A program made the translations under genes and the position numbers. A stretch of 64,000 bases of DNA. Origin: Flexibacter flexilis DSM 6793. Its GTDB lineage: Bacteria > Bacteroidota > Bacteroidia > Cytophagales > Flexibacteraceae. Below, one piece after another: positions 8,863-16,027 of this stretch. Position 1 is the first letter of the stretch; every line of letters starts with the position of its first letter. The stretch lies in assembly GCF_900112255.1 (NCBI RefSeq), contig NZ_FOLE01000008.1, forward strand, positions 146,382 through 210,381, written 5' to 3'. The notes beneath the pieces were generated by a model. It did no database searches, was not told the DNA's origin, and saw only the letters and a program-made list of their open reading frames with translations.

Positions 8863-9393
8863 ATGAATAATACTTTAACCGAACAACAGAAAACAGGCGA
8901 ATTGGGCTTGGTCGTTACGCGCTTAGATGATTTGATGAACTGGGCGCGGCTCTCGTCTTTGTGGCCGATGGGCTTCGGGCTGGCTTGCTGTGCTATCGAA
9001 ATGATGCAAACTTACGCTTCGGGCTACGACCTCGACCGCTTCGGCGTGATTCCCAGAGCCTCACCGCGCCAATCCGATGTAATGATTGTGTCGGGGACGG
9101 TTACGTTCAAGATGGCTGACCGCGTGCGCCGACTCTACGAGCAAATGCCTGAGCCGCGTTACGTGATTTCGATGGGGAGCTGTGCCAACTGTGGCGGCCC
9201 GTATTGGGAACACGGCTATCACGTCGTAAAAGGTGTGGATAGAATCGTGCCCGTTGATGTGTATGTGCAAGGTTGTCCGCCGCGCCCTGAGGCATTGATT
9301 GGGGCTTTTCTGAAGCTACAAGAAAAAGTGCGCGAAGAGCATCTGATTGCGCCTTTGGCGGTGGCCAGACTCATGGGAAAAACTAAAACATAG
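8863..9393 (+). CDS. nuoB: NADH-quinone oxidoreductase subunit B
   Basis: NuoB/PSST carries the terminal N2 4Fe-4S cluster of respiratory complex I and passes electrons to quinone. The 176-residue length is normal. All ligands are present: tandem Cys42-Cys43 in [11 protein letters not shown], Cys107 in MGSCANCGG and Cys138 in QGCPPRPEA. The start is the ATG at 8863 (MNNTLTEQQ); a TTG nine bases upstream is possible but less likely. The oddity is context: nuoA, nuoC and nuoD, which usually flank nuoB, are absent. It sits alone between an EamA protein and malate dehydrogenase, so it may be a second copy or a relocated subunit. Confidence 0.93.
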   Translation: MNNTLTEQQKTGELGLVVTRLDDLMNWARLSSLWPMGFGLACCAIEMMQTYASGYDLDRFGVIPRASPRQSDVMIVSGTVTFKMADRVRRLYEQMPEPRYVISMGSCANCGGPYWEHGYHVVKGVDRIVPVDVYVQGCPPRPEALIGAFLKLQEKVREEHLIAPLAVARLMGKTKT

Positions 9394-9548
9394 ATATATT
9401 TTAACGGTCGTTGAATTATTTTGCGGAATTTCGCGAAAAACTGACCTTTGTCATGGTTGATGGATAAATTCTTTTGATAATTTTACACCCAAAGGATAAG
9501 TATCAGAATCCCCCAATAAATATTTGTCAAAACTAATTTTATAAAAAC

Positions 9549-10481
9549 ATGAAAGTTACCGTAGTAGGTGCTGGCGCAGTAGGGGCTACCGCTGCCGACA
9601 ACATTGTTCGTCGCGACATTGCAGAAGAAGTTGTATTGCTCGACATCAAAGAAGGTTTTGCAGAAGGCAAAGCAATGGACATTATGCAAACAGCTACGCT
9701 TGCTGGTTTCAATGGCAAACTTAAAGGCGTAACTAATGATTATGCGGCTACAGCCAATTCTGATGTAGTAGTAGTTACTTCAGGCTTGCCACGCAAACCT
9801 GGTATGACACGCGAAGACCTTATCGGCATTAATGCTGGTATCGTTAAGTCTGTTACAGAAAACATTCTAAAATATTCTCCAAATACTATTCTTATCATCG
9901 TGTCTAACCCAATGGATACCATGACGTATTTGGCTCTTAAATCGTCTGGCTTGCCTAAAAACCGCGTAATCGGTATGGGTGGTATTTTGGACAGCTCACG
10001 CTTCAAGTATTTCTTGTCTGAAGCACTTGGTTGCACTGCAAACGAGTTGCAAGCAAACGTAATCGGTGGTCACGGTGATACAACCATGATTCCGCTTACT
10101 CGTTTGGCTACTTACAACACATTGCCTGTGTCTGAGTTCCTTTCGGCTGATGCGCTTGCCAAAATCTCTGCCGACACTATGGTAGGTGGTGCAACGCTTA
10201 CAAAATTGCTTGGAACATCTGCTTGGTATGCACCAGGTGCAGCGGTTGCCAAATTGGTAGAAAGCATTTTGTTGAACCAAAAACTAATTCTTCCTTGCTG
10301 CGTGTCGCTTGACGGCGAGTACGGCCAAAACGATATTTGTTTGGGCGTGCCTGTGGTTATCGGCAAAGATGGTTGGGAAAAAATCATTGATTTCAAACTC
10401 AACGCCGAAGAACAAGCATTGTTCAACAAATCTGCTGACGCAGTGCGTAGCATGAACGATGTATTGGCTACTTTAGCATAG
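9549..10481 (+). CDS. mdh: Malate dehydrogenase (LDH-like type)
   Basis: A TCA-cycle enzyme oxidising malate to oxaloacetate with NAD+. It has 310 residues. The nucleotide-binding loop is VGAGAVGATAADN near residues 6-18. Substrate-binding arginines are in LPRKPGMTRED (Arg82, Arg88) and at Arg151. The catalytic His175 is in GGHGDTTM, and the conserved SNPMDTMT block is present. Asp32 at the end of the second strand fits NAD preference. An Arg in the specificity loop (82) rather than Gln supports malate over lactate. A TTG/TAATTTTA pair around 9454-9484 may be the promoter. A terminator hairpin follows the gene. Confidence 0.95.
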   Translation: MKVTVVGAGAVGATAADNIVRRDIAEEVVLLDIKEGFAEGKAMDIMQTATLAGFNGKLKGVTNDYAATANSDVVVVTSGLPRKPGMTREDLIGINAGIVKSVTENILKYSPNTILIIVSNPMDTMTYLALKSSGLPKNRVIGMGGILDSSRFKYFLSEALGCTANELQANVIGGHGDTTMIPLTRLATYNTLPVSEFLSADALAKISADTMVGGATLTKLLGTSAWYAPGAAVAKLVESILLNQKLILPCCVSLDGEYGQNDICLGVPVVIGKDGWEKIIDFKLNAEEQALFNKSADAVRSMNDVLATLA

Positions 10482-10531
10482 GTTTTAAATAAATTTATTT
10501 TAGTGTAATTGTTTGATATTATGATACTTAG

Positions 10532-10566
10532 CCGACAGGAATATTTCTTGTCGGTTATTTTTTTGT
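10532..10566 (+). terminator. Intrinsic terminator after mdh
   Basis: CCGACAGGAA pairs with TTCTTGTCGG (10532-10553, one wobble/mismatch) and is followed by a T-rich tract. Confidence 0.75.
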
Positions 10567-10603
10567 GTAAAATCCAAGAATTGGATACGACCTCATATTT
10601 TAC

Positions 10604-10640
10604 CGTTCTGCCTCATTTGGCAGTAAAATGAGGCAGAACG
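10604..10640. repeat. Perfect 15-bp inverted repeat in the mdh-HAD spacer
   Basis: CGTTCTGCCTCATTT at 10604-10618 is perfectly complementary to AAATGAGGCAGAACG at 10626-10640, with a 7-base loop. No T run follows on either strand, so it is not a classic terminator. The 325-base spacer 10482-10806 otherwise holds only the mdh terminator and A+T-rich DNA. Confidence 0.8.
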
Positions 10641-10806
10641 CCGCCAAGAAAGGGTAGTTTTTATCTATCGTGAAACTCTACTTAACATAATATAAATTAT
10701 AAAACTTTTGAATGTAAACAAAAAAGCGGTATTTTCAAAGCTAAATACTAAATTGGAAGGGAAATAACATAAGAACCCTTGATTTACACCAAAGGACGCT
10801 TTAGAA

Positions 10807-11538
10807 ATGGAAAACGAAATAAAAATTATCAGTTTTGATTTGTGGCAAACGATTATAATGCCTAATCGCGCATTCCGTGCGCAACGCGTGGCGGCTTTGG
10901 CGCAAGCTCTCGGCCAAACGCCAAGCCTTGAATTAGAACAACTTATGCTCGAAACTGACAAACAACTGGATTTGCAGACCGATGCCACTGGCCGCCAATT
11001 TAGTTCTTTGGTGCGTACGCATGCTTTGGCGCAGCGTTTACATTATGTTAAGCCGATAGATTTTGAATGGCTATACACACGCATCAACGAAGCGTTTCTT
11101 TCTGACCCGCCAACCCTGATAGAACCCTCATTTCCAGCGACTTTACAAGCCTTGCGCGATAAAAACTACAAAATAACATTGCTTAGCAATACGGGTTTTG
11201 TAGAAGGAAAAACGCTACGAGCATTTTTTGAAAATCTGAAAATCAATGATTTGTTTGATTTACTGCTTTTTTCGGACGAACACGACATGGCCAAGCCGCA
11301 ACCCGCTTTTTTCGAGAAAATAACCCAACATTTTGGTTGTGCGGCGGCGCAAGTCTTGCACATCGGCGACAATCCCGTAGCTGATTACGCGGGAGCTTTG
11401 GCCAGCAACATGAACGCTTTGTTGTTTGCACCCGAATCCTTGCCAAATCTTCCTGACTTTCAGGTAATTAATAGTTTGTCTGATACACATACTTTTATTG
11501 CCCAAAACGCCCATGCAAGCGCAAAGAATTATTCTTAA
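10807..11538 (+). CDS. HAD-superfamily hydrolase (haloacid dehalogenase-like phosphatase)
   Basis: A 243-residue cytosolic HAD hydrolase. Motif I is SFDLWQTII, where the nucleophile Asp is present and the second acidic residue is Trp, as in the DxW/F/Y-GT branch. Motif II is LLSNTG, motif III the Lys in AKPQPAFF, and motif IV GDNPVADYAGA. A helical cap lies between motifs I and II. The next gene, a phosphoribosyltransferase-like protein, overlaps its end by 26 bases, so the two are translated together and probably act on related substrates (phosphorylated nucleosides or PRPP products; inference). The exact substrate is unknown. Confidence 0.85.
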   Translation: MENEIKIISFDLWQTIIMPNRAFRAQRVAALAQALGQTPSLELEQLMLETDKQLDLQTDATGRQFSSLVRTHALAQRLHYVKPIDFEWLYTRINEAFLSDPPTLIEPSFPATLQALRDKNYKITLLSNTGFVEGKTLRAFFENLKINDLFDLLLFSDEHDMAKPQPAFFEKITQHFGCAAAQVLHIGDNPVADYAGALASNMNALLFAPESLPNLPDFQVINSLSDTHTFIAQNAHASAKNYS

Positions 11539-12349
11539 TGATATACAAACAATTGATAATCAGTTTGTTTGTGCCGATGAGCGGCTTTTTGATTCGGCGT
11601 TGTATAGTCGTTTTAAATATGGTTCTGGGCAGGCGGCGGCGCATTATGCTGCGCAAATGTATGAAGTGTTACGGGATAAATTAACCCAAGTTTCTGGCCA
11701 GTGGCTCATTACGGCCTCGGCTTATAAGTACGTCCCGACGGCCTCTAATGCGATTGCAGACGCGATTTATGCTTTGATTACCAATAATTTGCCAGCAATA
11801 AAAATTGAGAAAATAAAAATCAGGAGACAACGGCTTTTTGCGTCAGACTACGGGAATCTGGACGAGGAGCAGCGCAAAAACCTGATGCGCCAAACCGATT
11901 TGCAAATAGACGAGGAGCAAGTAAAAGGCCGAAATCTGATTGTAGTGGATGATATTTGTGTAACAGGTTCGCATGAGCGGCGCATCGCCGAAATGCTAGG
12001 GAAGACGCAAGTGGCACAAGTATATTTTTTGTATGTGGGGCAGTGTAGGCCGCCAGTCGTGCCAAACGTAGAACATCGTTTGAATCATGAGTGGATGAAA
12101 AGCGTAGAAAATTTATTATATATTATTGAAAATGAATATTTTATAATAAATGCAAGAGTTTGTAAATTTCTTCTCTCCTACCCTTACCTACCTGATTTAC
12201 AGGCGTTTTATGCGCAGCTGTCGTTGGATTGGCTGCTCTCCTTTCAGGCCAATATGTGCGGTGACGGCTATGACCAAATGCCCGAATATGCCGACAATTA
12301 TCAAATATTAAGCAATGTTATACAACAAAAAAGGTGCTTTACAATATAA
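11513..12349 (+). CDS. Phosphoribosyltransferase-like protein
   Basis: A 278-residue protein with the PRPP-binding signature of type I phosphoribosyltransferases, NLIVVDDICVTGSHERR, near residue 145: hydrophobic strand, paired acids, then TG. An N-terminal region ending WLITASAYKYVPTASNAIAD supplies the pyrophosphate-loop part. I chose the ATG at 11513 (MQAQRIIL); it overlaps the HAD gene by 26 bases, showing coupling. The C-terminal 90 residues match nothing I know. Paired HAD and phosphoribosyltransferase genes occur in biosynthetic modules near tellurite-resistance genes, but no TerD or ATP-grasp gene is here. A terminator hairpin begins inside the last codons. Confidence 0.75.
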   Translation: MQAQRIILNDIQTIDNQFVCADERLFDSALYSRFKYGSGQAAAHYAAQMYEVLRDKLTQVSGQWLITASAYKYVPTASNAIADAIYALITNNLPAIKIEKIKIRRQRLFASDYGNLDEEQRKNLMRQTDLQIDEEQVKGRNLIVVDDICVTGSHERRIAEMLGKTQVAQVYFLYVGQCRPPVVPNVEHRLNHEWMKSVENLLYIIENEYFIINARVCKFLLSYPYLPDLQAFYAQLSLDWLLSFQANMCGDGYDQMPEYADNYQILSNVIQQKRCFTI

Positions 12350-12361
12350 AGCACCTTTTTA
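12328..12361 (+). terminator. Terminator overlapping the 3' end of the phosphoribosyltransferase gene
   Basis: AAAGGTGCTTTA pairs with TAAAGCACCTTT across the stop codon, followed by TTTT. The last coding bases form the 5' arm. Confidence 0.85.
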
Positions 12362-12570
12362 TCTTTAGACACACATGTTGTTTTAATTTAGCTAACCACA
12401 AAATCATGAAAAATTTTGTACCTCCATTGTTTAACAAAACGGCTGGTTAGACTCGCTTTGCCTCTCTCTAAACAATAAGACAAAGGTATAAGTGAAATAA
12501 GATTTTACCTAAGTTGTTTGTAAACTCAAAAAGGCTGTTCGTAAACTTAAACACTAATTTCGTTGTGTTA

Positions 12571-13785
12571 TTAGCTACGGTGTGCGTTTAGGAATGTTTT
12601 TATTCGGCCTACGGCCACATTAATTTCCTCTACCGTTGGCAAAAACACTACACGGAAATGGTTGTTTTGGGGATAATTAAAACCTGAGCCATGCACCAAG
12701 AAAACGTGCTGCTCGGCCAAAAGATCCAATACAAATTCTTGATCCGAATTAAAATCAAAGCGTTCTAAATCTATCTTTGGGAACATATAAAACGCGCCTT
12801 GTGCTTTTACGCAGCTCACGCCGTCTATGCTGGTCAGAAGTTTGTGGCAAATATCGCGTTGGCGTGTCAGGCGGCCTGTCGGCAATACCAAATCATCAAT
12901 ACTTTGGTAGCCGCCCAGTGCTGTTTGGATACCTAATTGCGCTATCACATTGCTACACAGACGCATACTCGAAAGCAAGGTAAGTCCTTCAATGAAAGAA
13001 CTCGCTCTTGATTTCGTGCCGCTCAAGATGAGCCAACCCGCCCGAAATCCTGCTGCACGGTAGTTTTTGGAAAGACCGCCCATCGTAACGCAAAGCGTTT
13101 GTTTGGTGAAGGCGGCGGGCGAATGATGCGCTACGCCATCGTACAGGATTTTGTCGTAAATCTCATCGGAGAAAATAATAAGGTGGTGTTTTTCGGCAGT
13201 AGCCACCATTTTTTCTATAATTTCTTTGGGATAAACCGTTCCCGTTGGGTTATTGGGGTTAATAATTACCAATGCTTTCGTGCGTGAAGTGATTTTACTT
13301 TCCAAATCTGCCAAATCTGGGTACCAGTTGGACGCCTCATCACAAAGGTAATGCACAGCTTTTCCGCTTGAAAGTGTGGTGGCTGCTGTCCAAAGCGGAT
13401 AATCTGGCGCAGGAATCAAGACTTCGTCCCCCTCATTAAGCAGGGCTTGCATACAAAGCAAAATAAGTTCGCTTACGCCATTGCCGATATAGACATCATC
13501 TACTTGTACATCTGGAATATGTTTAGTTTGCGCATAGTGAACAACTGCTTTACGAGCAGCAAACAGACCTTTAGAATCAGAATAGCCTTGCGCCTGACGG
13601 AGATTTAATATAATATCTTGGATAATTTCGTCAGGTACATCAAAGCCAAAGGGCGCAGGATTCCCGATATTGAGTTTAATAATCTTATGCCCTAATTTTT
13701 CTAAAGCAGCAGCTTTTTCGGCAATTGGGCCACGTATTTCGTAGTGAACGTTGTTTAGCCTTTCGCTTTTTTCAAAAAAAATCAT
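12571..13785 (-). CDS. alaA: Glutamate-pyruvate aminotransferase AlaA
   Basis: A fold type I PLP aminotransferase making alanine from pyruvate and glutamate. At 404 residues it is nearly the same length as E. coli AlaA and shares long blocks with it: RGPIAEKA, KLNIGNPAPFGFD, AQGYSDSKGL, YIGNGVSELI, PAPDYPLWTAA, SSGKAVHYLCDE, INPNNPTG, SDEIYDKILYDG, SSMRLC. The PLP lysine is in GLSKNYR at about residue 239. This similarity is closer than I expect between Bacteroidota and Gammaproteobacteria, so either the family is very conserved or the gene was transferred. It is monocistronic on the minus strand and begins at the ATG at 13785. Confidence 0.93.
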   Translation of the reverse strand: MIFFEKSERLNNVHYEIRGPIAEKAAALEKLGHKIIKLNIGNPAPFGFDVPDEIIQDIILNLRQAQGYSDSKGLFAARKAVVHYAQTKHIPDVQVDDVYIGNGVSELILLCMQALLNEGDEVLIPAPDYPLWTAATTLSSGKAVHYLCDEASNWYPDLADLESKITSRTKALVIINPNNPTGTVYPKEIIEKMVATAEKHHLIIFSDEIYDKILYDGVAHHSPAAFTKQTLCVTMGGLSKNYRAAGFRAGWLILSGTKSRASSFIEGLTLLSSMRLCSNVIAQLGIQTALGGYQSIDDLVLPTGRLTRQRDICHKLLTSIDGVSCVKAQGAFYMFPKIDLERFDFNSDQEFVLDLLAEQHVFLVHGSGFNYPQNNHFRVVFLPTVEEINVAVGRIKTFLNAHRS

Positions 13786-14030
13786 AGTTTTATGAGGTTA
13801 TGCCAATACAAAAACGAATGTAATAGCATTTTGTATAAAAAACATACTTTTAATTCAAAAAAATGTTTTTATTATTCTTTGCGTATTAAATATGTATTTT
13901 TTTATAAAGTTTGTTTACCTTTGTTACGGTTTCAGCATATACGCAAAAAAGAAGTTAGTTTTATGCGATTTTGGCATAAAAAATGCTACATAAGTTTTCA
14001 TTTGGTCTTAAAAAATTAACAACAATAAAC

Positions 14031-14966
14031 ATGAAAAAAGTATTCTCTACCTTATTTTTGGGCTTGACAGTAGTGGCAGCTCAGGCGCAAGACGAAGTTT
14101 TTAAAGTGTTGGCTTCGCGTGGAAGCATCACGACTGCCGACAAAGCCACTATTTCGGCAGGGAAAAAACTTTATAAAGATGATGTTGTAGAAGTTGGTAA
14201 TAGCGCGTTTGTGGGTTTGGTGCACAAATCAGGCAAAACGTTGGAGCTTCGCGCAGCGGGTTCTTATGCTGTAAGCGAATTGGCGGCAAAAGTCGGAACA
14301 AGCGGCTCAAGCGTAAGCGAGCGTTATGCCAATTACGTGATTCAGGAGGTTTCTAAAGATAAAGAAAGTAGTGTTAAGAAAAACCACCAGCAATACATGG
14401 CCGTAACAGGGGCTGTAACCCGTGAGGCAAAAGTCTTGACACCAGAAGTAGAAGTAAAGGCCTTAGTGCCTTCTATGACGGAGCTAAACGCTACACAGAA
14501 TGCTACATTTTACTGGCATAAAGTGCCTAACGTAAAAACCTATGTGGTTTCGGTAACGAATCTGGGCGAAGAAGTTTTGTTCCAGAAAGAAACAACCGAT
14601 ACGACGCTTACCATAGATTTTGCAAAAGTACCTGTGGGAAAAGCTAAAATGTGTCTGTGGCACGTAACGGCAAAAGGCCATAACAGCAAAGACCATAAAT
14701 CAGACAAACACGGTTTGCAGATTATCCCGACGGCCAAAGCCGAGACCATCAATAAAGATTTGACTGCGCTAAAAGCTGACATTGACCCAAAATCTTCGTT
14801 GAGCAAAATCATGTTGGCGGCGTTTTATGAAGACAATCACATGTACGTTGATGCGCTTAACGCCTACCAAGAAGCCCTCAAAATCGAAACAAATGCCGAT
14901 TATGAGGCCATGTATCAAAATTTCTTATACCGTGCAGGCCTAACAGACAAGCCAGCCAGCCACTAA
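14031..14966 (+). CDS. Secreted protein with FecR-like N-terminal region and TPR-like end
   Basis: A 311-residue exported protein. The signal peptide MKKVFSTLFLGLTVVAAQAQ is clear, so I start at the ATG at 14031. The first 100 residues (LASRGSITTADKATISAGKKLYKDD, then ELRAAGSYAVSELA) resemble the FecR-type beta domain that reads 'value, threshold, label' in periplasmic proteins. A middle beta domain (about 150-235) is followed by a helical end, KIMLAAFYEDNHMYVDALNAYQEAL, that fits one TPR unit. It stands alone between alaA (divergent) and a convergent hydrolase. A terminator follows. Specific function unknown. Confidence 0.7.
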   Translation: MKKVFSTLFLGLTVVAAQAQDEVFKVLASRGSITTADKATISAGKKLYKDDVVEVGNSAFVGLVHKSGKTLELRAAGSYAVSELAAKVGTSGSSVSERYANYVIQEVSKDKESSVKKNHQQYMAVTGAVTREAKVLTPEVEVKALVPSMTELNATQNATFYWHKVPNVKTYVVSVTNLGEEVLFQKETTDTTLTIDFAKVPVGKAKMCLWHVTAKGHNSKDHKSDKHGLQIIPTAKAETINKDLTALKADIDPKSSLSKIMLAAFYEDNHMYVDALNAYQEALKIETNADYEAMYQNFLYRAGLTDKPASH

Positions 14967-14971
14967 AAAGG

Positions 14972-15002
14972 AAAGCCACCCGTAACAAGGTGGCTTTTTT
15001 GT
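14972..15002 (+). terminator. Intrinsic terminator
   Basis: AAAGCCACC (14972-14980) pairs with GGTGGCTTT (14989-14997), followed by T residues. Confidence 0.88.
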
Positions 15003-15037
15003 TTTTATAAATAATGTTTGTTTGCCTGAAAGTGAAT

Positions 15038-16006
15038 TTAATTTTTCCCCAATAAAAAGGACTCACAGCGTAACTCCGACCAATAAACATCGTGCAGGCC
15101 TGTTTGCGTAAAACCACAATGTCCGCCCTGTTCGGGTGTTTCCAAAGTAACAAATTCATGTTTTTGGGTCAGATGCTTTGGGTAGCAGGCTGCCGACAAA
15201 AACGGGTCGTTTTGGGCATTGACAATGAGTGTAGGAGTCTGAATATCAGCAATAAATCTGTTGGCCGAACAACTCGCGTAATAATTAGCTGCCGTCCCGA
15301 AACCATGCAAAGGCGCAGTATAAACATCGTCAAAATCTTTGAGCGTTTTGAGTAAAGCCAGTGGCGCAAGGTCGATTTCGGGAACTTTAGCCGCTTTTAA
15401 ACGGATTTTTTGGGTAAGCGTTCGCATAAATCTATCCGAATACACTTTGCTGAATCCCGTAGAAATACGCTCCGACGCGCCGCCCAAGTCCGTAGGTACT
15501 GAAAACACGACCGATTTGCCGATAATTGGCGGCGGCGTTTCTTCTCCTAAATATTTGAGTGTCAAGTTTCCACCTAAGCTAAAGCCCACCAAATCAATTT
15601 GTTGGTATTGCTGTTTTTCATTTACCCAATTCACCAAAAAACGTAAATCTTCTGTTGCGCCGCTATGATAAAAACGTTTTTGCAGGTTCATTTCCCCACT
15701 ACAACTCCTAAAATTCCACGCCAACACATCATAACCGCAATTGTACAAATGCTTGGCCATGCCCATCAGGTACGGACGATGCGAGTCGCCTTCCAGCCCA
15801 TGCGAAAGTATGGCAAGGCGTGGCGACGTGGCCGCTGGGTGGCGCAACCAATCCAAATCCAAAAAATCTTCGTCGGGCAACCAAAGTCTTTCGCGATGAT
15901 AGTCAATGCCTTCTACTTTTCGGTAAAGTGCGGGCAATATGGTTTGTAAATGGCCGCCGCCGAGCCGAAGCCAAGCGGGCGGCCTGTAAGTTGGGGTAAA
16001 GTTCAT
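15038..16006 (-). CDS. Alpha/beta hydrolase, YheT family
   Basis: A 322-residue hydrolase of the YheT/ABHD1 branch. The N-terminus PTYRPPAWLRLGGGHLQTILPAL is the family hallmark (GHLQTI). The oxyanion segment is ILSHGLEGDSHRPY, the nucleophile elbow is VGFSLGGN, and the catalytic His is in EQGGHCGF. The catalytic Asp is probably in NAQNDPFL. YheT-like enzymes are predicted carboxylesterases with unclear substrates. The gene lies 21 bases downstream of mutS2 on the same strand, so the two may be co-transcribed. Confidence 0.85.
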   Translation of the reverse strand: MNFTPTYRPPAWLRLGGGHLQTILPALYRKVEGIDYHRERLWLPDEDFLDLDWLRHPAATSPRLAILSHGLEGDSHRPYLMGMAKHLYNCGYDVLAWNFRSCSGEMNLQKRFYHSGATEDLRFLVNWVNEKQQYQQIDLVGFSLGGNLTLKYLGEETPPPIIGKSVVFSVPTDLGGASERISTGFSKVYSDRFMRTLTQKIRLKAAKVPEIDLAPLALLKTLKDFDDVYTAPLHGFGTAANYYASCSANRFIADIQTPTLIVNAQNDPFLSAACYPKHLTQKHEFVTLETPEQGGHCGFTQTGLHDVYWSELRCESFLLGKN

Positions 16007-16027
16007 GTTTAAATCAAGAAAAATACA

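Noticed and set aside
12406..12450. 14-codon frame between convergent genes
   Set aside because: It has no start signal, no downstream gene on its strand to control and no alternative RNA structure.
13792..14019. 75-residue open frame before the FecR-like gene
   Set aside because: The composition is odd, it lies in A+T-rich promoter DNA, and it gives no domain; it reads as chance.
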